This document shows positions 1 to 10,057 of a DNA stretch of 35,136 bases, piece by piece. The DNA lies in contig JBNGIQ010009319.1 in NCBI GenBank assembly GCA_049999765.1, positions 1 to 35,136 of the forward strand. Reading direction: 5' to 3'. Position 1 is the first letter of the stretch; each line of letters starts with the position of its first letter. Under the pieces are notes generated by a model. The model made no database searches and was not told the origin of the DNA. It was given only the letters and a program-made list of their open reading frames with translations. The position numbers and the translations under genes are program-made. This DNA comes from Phaeoceros laevis. Lineage: Eukaryota > Anthocerotophyta > Anthocerotopsida > Notothyladales.

Positions 1-747
1 CTGCAGCTGCTCTACCAGCGCAGCAGCGCGACAGGGATGATGAGCGGGCGGGCGAGGCGGGAAGGGGTCGCTAGCGGAGCGCGATGGCTGGCTGGCTGGC
101 TGGCCAATGGGGGTGGCGACTGGGCTCGGCTGGCGCCTGTGCGGTAAGCAGGCAACAAACAGCAGTGGGGAGAGCCCAGGCCTTCCTTACGGGACGCTCA
201 ATGCCAGTGAGGCCGCGCATGATAGATATCCCCCTCGCTCCCATGTGGGTGACTGACCCTGGTCAAGTCAGCTGGGAGAGGAGTAACCTATGCCCCTGGT
301 TCAGGGAATGGGCCAATGCGGAGACCGGGGTCGCTTCTGTACGGGCACCCTGGGGCCTCCACGTGGGAGCCCATGGGGGTAAGTCCGGTTACCCTCCACG
401 TGGCGGCCGCACTCGAGCTCCGGGTTTGCGTATTTAGGGCCCTAAATAGGAGGCGCACCGCATCATCCATTGCCCGGGCCCGGCCCTGGCCCTGCCGCCG
501 GGACCCTTTCGCCAATCAATGGAGGGCTGTCGTCAATAAATGAATGTGGGTAAAGGTGAGGTGCTTGAAACAGCCCAGCCCATTCAAATTTGAAATTTCG
601 AGCAGAAAGCCTGGAAATTCGGAGCCGCTTTGGGGTGGTAATGAATGCTTGCGCTTATTACGCCCTATTATTTGGTGGCTTGGATGCGGCGCTAGCAAAA
701 TCCAACAACCGCTTGTAGTCTAACGAAAGACTGGACAAAGACGAGTA
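1..747. other. No gene seen; intergenic DNA
   Basis: Only short overlapping ORFs with no recognisable domain occur here. There is a short GGCT tetranucleotide run near 84-105. The sequence is GC-rich at first and becomes AT-richer toward the tRNA. I see no splice-linked coding structure. Confidence 0.5.
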
Positions 748-820
748 CGCCGCCCGGGGGGCTCGAACCCCCGACCACAAGGTTAAGAGCCTTGCGCTCT
801 ACCAACTGAGCTAGGGCGGC
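748..820 (-). tRNA. trnK-CUU: tRNA-Lys (anticodon CUU)
   Basis: The reverse complement folds as a 73-nt cloverleaf. The acceptor strands GCCGCCC and GGGCGGC pair, with discriminator G. The D arm contains TAGCTCAGTTGG (box A). The anticodon stem CAAGG/CCTTG closes the loop CTCTTAA, which gives anticodon CTT. The T arm contains GGTTCGAGCCC (box B). No intron is present and CCA is not encoded, as expected for a nuclear tRNA. The first T4 run downstream lies about 48 nt beyond the 3' end (complement of 697-700), further than the usual Pol III terminator. The gene is isolated, with no other tRNA in the window. Confidence 0.96.
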
Positions 821-824
821 TGCG

Positions 825-832
825 TGACGTCA
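825..832. promoter_or_regulatory. Palindromic TGACGTCA (bZIP-type site) just upstream of the tRNA
   Basis: The 8-bp palindrome TGACGTCA lies 5-12 bp upstream of the tRNA 5' end. It matches the core bound by plant TGA/bZIP factors. Whether it acts on the tRNA or on anything else is unknown; a chance match is possible. Confidence 0.25.
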
Positions 833-2571
833 CTTCTTCGCAAAACACAACTTCTGAAAAAAAACTTAAACCAAAAAGCGTGTGTGGGCAATGATGAGAC
901 GGCGATTTCAGCCACGTCCCCTGCCTGCACGTTGGTGCCACGACCCGGCGCCAGGCCCGTGACTTTGATGCCCCCTCGTCTCATAATCATGATGATGACG
1001 CATGCATGACTCTCTTCTCGGTCTCCCATGTAGTCCAATACCCTAACCCAACCCGGGTTACCCCGCGACCGGCAGAGCCGGTCGTCCCGGTGGCGTTGTC
1101 CCCTGTTGTCCCAGCCTGGCAGACATTCCTGCTGCTGCAGAGTCTCACGTGTCTCTGACTGCGGGAACATGCAGCCCTCCGAGGCTGTCGCACAATCACG
1201 GGCCGGGGTCCGGCCCTGCCTGAAGAGATGAGAGAGGACCGGGCGGCACCCGGTGGGCCCAGCCCGCACGGAACGGAGCAGGTTATTTACGCGCCACTGT
1301 GCGCTTGGTGTGCCGTGGTGGTGACGGTTACCCGTTTGTCGTCTGGTTCCACATACGGCCACTGCGCACGCCAGCATACGCATACGGTCCACCGGGTACC
1401 GCTGTCGCCGTGCTGCTCGCCTCGGGTGCTGCTGCCTACGTTTTTATTTAGACAGGGAAGGAAGGTGTGTCCGACGGTCGGCTCGGGCGTCGAAACCCCA
1501 ACCGGAAAGGTAGGAAGGCCGGGTCGGGGAGCGCACGCGTATGCCCTAATTTGTACATGTAAGCAGGTGTGGGTAGTGGGGGGCATGTGGCCGCCTGTTG
1601 GTAGTTGCCGACTTCCCCTCCTCCAATCACATGTGCCCTGACAACCTCACTTGCCCCTTCCGCAACTACATTAGACTATGTTGAAGAAGAGAAGAAGAAG
1701 ATGCAGAAATCGGAAATCTAGTCGCGTCGTCTGCGTTTGTTGGATCGACGAGAATTTGAGAAACCAAGCGGAGCGTGCCAGATAAGCAGAGATGGTGGAA
1801 TCTGCACGGGCGCAAGCCCAACAGGCCAATCCTTTGTTTCTATTCTCGAGAAGTGGATGGTGGGTATATTATTTACACTAATTTGGATGGCAATGGCCTG
1901 CCTGCCTGCCTGGCTTGACCTGTAGTCTATCTAAAAGGGCAGACACAGCAACAGCAGGCCACGGCTCTGGATCGTTCCCTTTTTGCTCGGGCTACGAGGA
2001 GGGAAGAAGTCCTGTCCTGATGACTCCATCCTGTAGTAAGTACTACAGTAGCAGTCTGATGTATCTACCACGCAGAGCAGATGACCAGATGATCCATCCA
2101 TCCATGCTGGTGTATTGTTTTGTGCTGTGCCTTGCGTTGCCTTGTTTCATCGTAAGTGACAAGGGGAGAAAGGAACAAGAGTGGAAACGGGTGGACTTCC
2201 CACAGGCTGCATATGCATGTAGCGTGCTGCTGCTGCCTCATCCCCAATCAAATCTTCATCCCTGGCAGTCCAGACTGTCAAGGGGGCCCTCACCTCCTCC
2301 TTGGGGCAGGCAAAGGCAAAGATCTCGATTTCCAGTAGTCTAGTTGGAGTTGGAGCAAGGCATGGCATGCCAGGAGCATGTGAGCATGTGAACCCCAGCC
2401 CGAGAGGGACATCGCTTGCGTATGCATGGTGTGGCCACGCTCACCGACGCTCCCGGTCTCCCCTACCCACCTGTCAAACCACGATCAAACTGTAGGTACA
2501 TTCGTCTTGGTTGTCCACAGGTTTCTGCTCATCACATCCATGTTGGATAATCAGGTGGGCTCGCTAGCTAG

Positions 2572-2628
2572 CGCTGGCTGGCTGGCTGGCTGGATGGCTG
2601 GCTGGCTGGATGGCTGGCTGGCTGGATA
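2572..2628. repeat. GGCT/GGAT tetranucleotide microsatellite
   Basis: Roughly 14 tetranucleotide units of GGCT, with GGAT at regular intervals, so the array has a higher-order period of about 12 bases. Shorter runs of the same unit occur near 84-105 and, as GCCT, near 1898-1913. Confidence 0.85.
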
Positions 2629-3743
2629 CAGTCCTGTCGTCATCGTAGCAGCAGCAGGTGATCATAAGGAACAGGTGATCATGAAGACCTGCATCGATCT
2701 TTGGTAGAAGGTGGGGTGGGTTTTCGAAGATGATCGTTCGATCATGCTTCTTGTGATGAGGCTGGTACAACTTGAAGGGGGTGGAACGGTTGGTCGCCAC
2801 CAGTCTACAACACACACCTGACCTGACCGATCACGATTCACCACTGACTGACTGGTTCAACATTCCCTTCCACCGCCTCTGAAACTTCTCTACAGATCAC
2901 AACTGCAAGTGCGAGCAATTGCAAGGAACAAAGGCCCTTCCCCCCTCTTGTCTTTTGGTTCTTTCTTGTGTCGCATTCAGCTTGTCTGTCTACCACTCTG
3001 TGGTTACAGCAAATATATCCTTATCGGAAAGAAAGGGGCAGGGGAATAGACTTGAAGTATTACAAGACATGTAGAAGAGGATATAGGTGCCGGCGGGGCA
3101 CATGAGAAGGGGCAGGGTCGGTCGACCGGCATAATGAGTGGGTGACCGGCACGGTCCCCGTGGGGACACCCACTACTAACCAGCCACTAGCTGCCTGATG
3201 AGGTTACATAATAAAAAAGTGGGTGCCCCTGCCTGCAACAACATTCATGTGCTGTGGGTGGCCCTGTGGGCCTTTCACTGTTGCGCATGCCATCTGCCAC
3301 TGGAGAGGAATATGATTCATTCAAGGCGCCGGACCTGCAAACTTCCTCTTCGAATTCCCCTTCTTCTCCCTGCACCGCTCGCTGCTGGATGATTCTTCTG
3401 CCTGCCTCCTTCCCTCGTGATGAAAAGTAGACAGATACAACAGTATCCATCCTGACCCCTGACCCTGTCACTGGGGGAAGAGCATAGGTTGTACTGTGCA
3501 GGGCAGTTTGCCACTCATGCCTCCCCATGTGGTCATGTGGTCCTGCCTAGCTTGCAGCACTTTGTCCCCCTCACACTATGTAAATGATGGATACCTTATT
3601 AATTATAGTAGAGTTATGTACAGTAGGGGATAAGATAGGCTGTTCCCCCCTTACTTGCAATGGCCTGCATCGCACTACAGGGCAAGGGGGCATGCAATGG
3701 AAAAGGCGACACTTGGACTATTCGACCGGTTGTGATTTGTTTT

Positions 3744-3759
3744 GGGGGGGGGGTGGGGG
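3744..3759 (+). repeat. G10-T-G5 homopolymer run
   Basis: Ten consecutive G, one T, then five G. It could form a G-quadruplex or be an assembly-sensitive homopolymer. No gene is adjacent. Confidence 0.7.
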
Positions 3760-6700
3760 TTGTCTTGTAAGGTGCATGTATACACCTTTGGATAATGCAA
3801 TTCTTGATCGACGCAAAAAGAGGTACAACAGTGTGTACTAGCGAGCTCCTGTGGCTTGCTGTATGGATGAGGAGTGTGGATGGGGTCGTAACCCGGTCAA
3901 GGCTGCAGCGCTGCAGCACAGCTAGCACCCAAGTTGCCTCCATTTTTCCAGCTAGACTATATTATTGCAATCATGCACATGACGGGACGAGGCTTCCTCT
4001 TTTTGTTTGTCACTATTACCGCTTAGTGGTCTTTCCCGAGGAGGTTCACTTTTACAGCAGGGCGGGCAGTGCGAGACGTGACGTGCTTCCCTGCTTTTTC
4101 CAGCTTCCCACTCGAGTAGAGTCCCCTCCAGTCCAGTCTGCTACCCATTATGCAGGCAGCAGGCTTGTCTAACTTACTCTTTTTCCTTCCACCACCCGCC
4201 ACTCATCAACTCAAAAGTGCTCCATCCCGCCCAGTGACACAGTCATGCCATTTCCATGACAGATCTTTCGCTTTGCTCTACAGTTTCTTGGTAGCCATAA
4301 CTGTCACAACGACATGATGGATTTCAGATCTCAGATGCAAACCCGGGCCCTCCCTTCCCAAGTACTGTAATGCAGATCCAGGATTAGCCAGCTACAGTAG
4401 AGCACAAGCACAACTCATTCCGTGCACCAAGGAGTACGTGTCTCCGTGGGTGTGTCTATGCTTGTCTCTTCCTCCAATTAGACTCACATGGCAGTTTGAA
4501 GACGTATGTTTGATCATCAGCTGGGACAGGAAAAGCTTCCCTTGCAAGCTGGGGCCAGTCACATGGCCAGGCTGAATCTTGGTAGCCACCAACCGATGGG
4601 CAGAGATGGGGGGGTGTCACCACAATGCGTTCACGCTTGGAAGAAACGTGTAAGAGATGGGGGTGTAGGAGAGTCGATGATCTTTACCCATATCGTCGAT
4701 GGTCATTTACATCAATCCCCAGGGAGCCGTGTTCTTCTCCAGGGCAACATTCAGTAGATTACCGGAGCACGGGTCTAGCCAGAAGATAGGCAGATGAATT
4801 TAGGCTGCTGCCATAAGGAAGTAGAGGCGGAAGCAACTTTTCTGCTGTTTTTCGTCAACTTTCGTCTTCGGTATGGGATTACTGATGATCGCAGCAGTCC
4901 TGCATGCAACTTTTTGCAAAAATCCGTTCGCGGGCCCAACTGCGTAGAAAGGTAATACTCTCAACATATCTGTCAAGAATGATGGCCGGCGGGAACCTCC
5001 CATGTTGTGATTGGAAGCCTCCCCAAGGACCCCCACAACTCACTCACGCCACGAGCGAAGAGTTTTAGTCTGAGACTGCCTAAGACCCAGAAGGCGTGTC
5101 ACACCCGGAATGATGTTCCTGTCTCACGACAAGAAACATAACCACTGACGCATGAAGTCTATATGGACCTGCAGACGCAAGGAGGACCTCTAAGATAGCA
5201 CATACCACCGATGCTGTGCAAAATTCCGATGCGTATCAACGAATCACTATCGACCGACATGAAAGTGTAATACACTCCCCCAAGTTCGACAACTACAGAG
5301 CCACCAGTTTGAAAGCCTCGGACTTGGATTCTCCACCTCGCCGCTGGAATCAGAAGGAAAGAACCATCGCATCATACTTGGACCAGATGAAAAACCCGGG
5401 CGCAAGAACCTCCGCACCATCTCTTCCGAAGAACGGAGGTACTACAGTTCTCACACCAGGGTTTTTCGCCTTGTCCTAGACATGATATTCATTTGCTGTG
5501 CGCATGCATCTCCTGCAACAACCAGTAAGACCGATGCGCCTGAACAAAAGAACACTCTTTGTCACACCCAGACTAGATGAAAAAACCGGGAGCAAGGCCC
5601 GTAGTGTCAGCGGGCGCATGACAACTAGGAACTCACCCCTGGCTTTTTTCATCCTGTCACAGCATGACGCACCCTTTCTCTTGATTCCGTGCCCCACAGC
5701 TATCTACCTGAACCTAGCAGTAGGAGACCGCCATGCAGCAAGTGTGGTTTCCACAAACAGAAACAATGGCAAAATCAAGAAAAGATCAAGCGCCAAGGTG
5801 CTAGACCTCAGTCACTTCGGCGTTCACTACACCGGCATCGTACAAGAAAGAATGATAGGCGGGACTACTGCAGCATCACCCCATCGCCCTGAGACCTAAG
5901 CTCAAATGGCAAGCCAAAGCTCTAGCAAGCAGACAAAATTAGGACAAGGAGTCCTCAGGTTTACAGCCAGATCTCGGCGCTACAGATCGCACAACGAGCT
6001 AATTCCTGCAACCTTCATGAAGGAGTCTACCGCAGCTGCAGTTCTACTCCGCCAGGGAGCCAGGGTCATGCGAACATTGGAGACGGGCTGGCGGCTATAG
6101 AGTCGCTCATCAGCCCTACGAAGTGCACCGCAGGAGATTGACGGCCCCTAGGGTTAGGTCTTAGCTTTTGTTTGACATGGTACATCACCTTCTAAGACCT
6201 AGAGCAAGGATAATTGCAAACTTAGGCAAGCCGCAAGCTGGTGAGCAGGAGTTCCGAGGTGTTGCTTTCTACAGCTTCCAGGGAAGCTGCAGGCCTAGCG
6301 CTTGTGTTCTGTTTCTTTCAACATGCCTGGCGCTTGCGTTGTGGTGTGTTACGCTAGGTCACGGCTAGGTCTGTATTGCTCGTGCCGTTAGGACCGACGG
6401 CTTGAGGTGCAGGTCTGTTGTCGACGCGCTAGGGTGCTATGATGATTAGTTCAATGCAAGTGCCAGAACTGGTGTCACAGCCTTTGCTGACAATTATCTT
6501 CCACCTCCTGAGCACTTCAGCCTTCACTGTCAAGTCCGGGTCCCAGGAGCCCTCCGTTCCTTGAACCTTAAGCTTTCTGTTTTGCTTTGTCTGGCTCGGT
6601 GCCCTTCGCTGTGATGAATATGCTATTCTGACACCTCTTGTTTGAGGGCTGCATGTTGCGGCTCGGTGAACGGTGAAGCAACTATTCTGAGCATAGCATG

Positions 6701-7174
6701 TTCTTTAGGTTTTTCGTGGTTTCGCTGCATCAGGACCCGCAAGGTCACTCTGTCGGAACTGCTCAGCGAGTTCATGGCAATTTTTTTCCTTGCCAGATTG
6801 CTCCCAGCCCACTCACCCACACTGAAATGTCATGATGTGTGGGCCTTATGTTTCTGGGAAAATTTCTAGCTTTTTGCCGTCAAACGTCTTGTTCCTCGAA
6901 TGGCTATATCGTGATGGCTGTCTTGTTATGAAACGCTACTGCTGCCCCTTACGAATGGTAGACCTGAATGAGAGACAATCTGACTGATCTTTCGTTCATT
7001 TCGAAGTTCTGTTTGCCAGGTGAAATTCTCACGGATGAGATTTTATACCTTTCTCCATCTGATTACATGGGAAGACAGCAATATGTCCCTGAGAGAATCC
7101 GCCTTCAGCCCTGTCACTTGTATTTAATTAGATATCCCGATTCCAGGCACAGAATCATCTAAGCAACTCGTATC

Positions 7175-7573
7175 ATGGCTTCATTCTTTAACAGCACTGC
7201 CCCACTCCAAGTCTCTATGCTGTCTGGGTCCGAACTACTGTATAAATCACTAATCACGGTTGTTGAGTGGAGTCACCAAGCTGCTGTATCCTGCTGTGAC
7301 GGCACCGGGGGAGAAAACCAGTTGAGTAACTCAAAGGGCAAGCGCCCATCCATACTCTCGCATCATTCTAAGTGCAAGCGAGCATCCGTACAGACTGTAC
7401 ATACATCTGAAACTGTCAAATTGCCACCTGATGATGAAGGACGGAACTACTCTACCCTAGACGAGTCTAAAGAGCATAGCGATGGGACGAAGCAACCTGG
7501 AAGCCTAAAATGTGCCAAGGGATCAGTCTCAAGTGGACTGGGACTGCACCGAAGATGGAGACGTGCGAGATGA
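7175..7573 (+). other. 132-codon ATG ORF, unrecognised
   Basis: Starts with a true ATG and is open for 132 codons to a TGA. The product is Ser/Thr/Lys-rich and hydrophilic after the first 35 residues, without a domain I recognise. Two adjacent segments around 7337-7415 look like imperfect copies of each other, each with an SHHSK-like or KRASVQ-like basic Ser-rich core. The ORF stands alone, with no convincing exon on either side. It may be a chance ORF or an exon of a rapidly evolving gene. Confidence 0.15.
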
Positions 7574-8735
7574 TGATGGAACGCGGCATGGCATGAGTCA
7601 CGTGGGTCCGTGCGTGCAGTACAGAGTGGCATTAACCGCAGATCTGAACCCCATGTTTTGAAGCTAACCCTGTGTCACAAGCCTCCAGTATAGCGAGTCA
7701 GGGAGGTAGACTAGGCCGTGGCATCTCGCCGACAACGGATTCCTTCCTGGCAATCAGATCGCCTGGCCTTTGACTCGTAATCCCAGGTTGCTTTCTCTGC
7801 TGCACATTGCGCCAGCAGCTGAAGATTGCCAGCATCTGCTTGCCACCTGTGCGCACTTTGCCCGAACCGCACTGGAATCGCCGGTGAATCTTGAGCGGAG
7901 GCTGTGTGCCGCACTGCTACTGGGTAGAGGTTTTTTCAGGTTTCTGCCCGATTATCGGGTCTTCGATTCTTCCCCACCAAGTGTACGACGTTTTGCAGGT
8001 TCTGTTACGTAGGTGGATCTTTTAATCGGTGGCAGCTCTCGTGCAAATTGCATTGTCTACTGCTCTGACCATCAATCCACTACAAGAATCTCCACTTCCC
8101 TGCACCTTTGGATTCTGCCACCAAGTCTTTCATTTGTTTCCAACGATACACAACCATTGCCAAAGCCAACCACAATGTGCCATGGTAAGCATCAATGCTC
8201 AGCACTGCAGTCCTATATTTTGTAGAGTAGTTGATGTATGAATTCTGGTGCCTGGAAACAAGATGATGATCTGGCTTTAGGTTCTCCATGACGGGCCAGC
8301 GTCCAAGCCTGTGTCCAAACTCAAGAATCGGTGGGCCTGTTGCTGACATTTATCTGCTGTGGCTTCATCCTTTCCGGAATATGCAGGCAGGGCTGCTTAT
8401 CGGTGTGCAAAGGTGCTGGAAAAGTTCGAGGTGCTGGTGGGTCTGCTGGCACCTGTAAGATAAAGTATGGTAGCCAAAGAGGTCTTAAGCCCCAGCTCAG
8501 TGTGTGGTTGCTGGCTCGTTCTTTGGAGCGTGAGAGCCCGATCTGGGTGGTGTTAAATGTAGGACAAAGGTGCTTCTGGGAATACAATCTGCTGTTTTGG
8601 GAGCTCAAGGTTTTTATTTATTATTTTATCTAGTTGGCCTTGGAGGAATTCTCGGTGCCTTCAGGCCTCGGAGTTTACCTTATATGTGGTGAAGTTGTGG
8701 CAAAACCTTGTATGTGGTGAAGTTCTGGCAAAAAG

Positions 8736-9311
8736 ATGCAGCGGTCCTCTTCAGGGATGTTGGGTATCTCTATTCCTCCGGGCAGTGCCCTGGGTAGGAG
8801 CCGGTCCTCCCAGCTGGTATCTCAAGGGGACTTGGATGACGATGCAAGCTTCAAGGACTTGGAGAAGGGGGAAAGGATGCAATGGAGGCTCAAGTCAGAG
8901 CAGGCTGTGCATCTCATTCCTGTGATTCTTATGACCTGCGTGTTGGTCCTCTACATCTTTTCCTCTGTGCCTATGCTTGGTAAGCTGGATGTTGCTTCCT
9001 CCTCAGAACTGTTTCATGTGGTGCTGTAACCAAGCAAGGTACTGCAGTACTTTGCGCAGATGCAGCAAGCTTGATTCCTGTTGTAGTACATGCCGCCAGA
9101 ATAAATGCTAAGTTTCTGATGTACACATGCAGATGCACAAGTGAAAGCAGATACAACAGGTGTTGTTGCTACGGTGGTGGAGAAGCCGGTGCTGCCGGAG
9201 AGGCACTTGCATCAGGCGGAGGGTGTCCAGCCTGGTACAGTTAGAAAAAACTTCGGTGTCTCAAATCACTTGCAAGACTTGCTTGCTTTTCCCGCCAGCA
9301 GGGGAAGTTGA
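8736..9311 (+). CDS. Small single-pass membrane protein, two exons (140 aa)
   Basis: Exons 8736-8979 and 9133-9311. The donor GGTAAG at 8979-8984 and the acceptor GCAG ending at 9132 join in phase (split GAT codon) into a 140-residue protein ending at TGA 9309-9311. Residues 1-55 are Ser-rich then acidic/basic (GDLDDDASFKDLEKGER). Residues 58-77 form one hydrophobic helix following KSEQAVHLIP. The C-terminal 60 residues are hydrophilic. From memory, plants have a family of short proteins with a similar motif preceding a single transmembrane segment; their function is unknown to me. Topology is probably N-terminus cytosolic. The intron of 153 bp has normal borders. The next gene on the same strand begins about 750 bp downstream. 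Start choice: first ATG of the open frame, with no clear alternative. Confidence 0.6.
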
Positions 9312-10057
9312 GATCGTCTATATGGTTGGGAGACTGACCATGTGACCGCTTGCACCTCACAGCAAACAGCTGCTTCTTTTTCCTACAGCTCCATGTTCAG
9401 CTTTCATCAGAGGCTACACATTATTCAAGTGTTTGTGCCATAGTTTAGGACCTTGTAGCCTTGGTCACCGAAAATTGACCTGATGAAGGAAGTAGCAGAG
9501 CCTCTCGTGTGCTGGAACCTGTCCAGGTAGGTCCTAATCAGAGAAATTGTAATGACCTAAGAATTGATGAATCCAGTCACATACGGTATTTGTTAGCGCT
9601 TAGCAGTAACTGTAAGAGAGCAAACATCACTCTAGAGGCGGGAAGCAAGCACCGGCTTGTTATTTAATCACCGAGTGTAGCCTACAATGACTCTACATGA
9701 ATCAGCAGGATGGCATCCATCAGTTAAACCTCCGGCGCTGGCGGCAGCCTGCAAAATTCGGTAACAAGGAGCTTACTTGGAGTACAGAGCAGTAACTTAT
9801 TAGCAGTTTGTAATAAAGCCTGGAGCCCTGGGCGTTGGACGACTTGTCCGATTTGTCCTTTCCTCATAAGAAACTGACGTCGCGTACTTTAGGTCCCACA
9901 ATGTGTTGGCGCCGACGGCATTTTCGCAAATATGCCGTGGCACCTCACTTGAAGTCACTTCCACCAGTTGACAGGTGAGAGCGACCACGATTCCCACCAA
10001 CACCACCAGCACGCGGCACGACGCAATCGACCGCGCAGCTGCAAGAATGCACTGACC
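9312..10057. other. Intergenic; 3' UTR and promoter region
   Basis: About 750 bp between two plus-strand genes. No coding structure is visible. It probably holds the 3' UTR of the membrane-protein gene and the promoter and leader of the CHI-fold gene. The CHI-fold frame stays open upstream of its ATG to about 9968, without another in-frame ATG. Confidence 0.5.

Larger units (their letters stand above)
833..8735. other. Long stretch without a recognisable gene
   Basis: About 7.9 kb with many short overlapping ORFs in all frames. None carries a domain I recognise, and I could not link any by splice sites into a convincing protein. Contents that can be named: a GCCT run near 1898-1913, a GGCT/GGAT microsatellite at 2572-2628, a G-run at 3744-3759, an imperfectly repeated motif around 5386 and 5574, and a 132-codon ORF at 7175-7573. 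The 3' end (8000-8735) may include the 5' UTR or promoter of the membrane-protein gene. Noncoding RNA genes or decayed transposons could be hidden here. Confidence 0.4.

Noticed and set aside
84-437. 117-codon plus-strand ORF at the window start
   Set aside because: Begins in the GGCT repeat, is Gly/Arg/Trp-biased, overlaps equally long frames on the other strand and shows no domain.
811-1392. 193-codon minus-strand ORF
   Set aside because: Overlaps the tRNA edge, starts at a non-ATG codon or in GC-rich sequence, and has Arg/Cys/His-biased composition with no recognisable motif.
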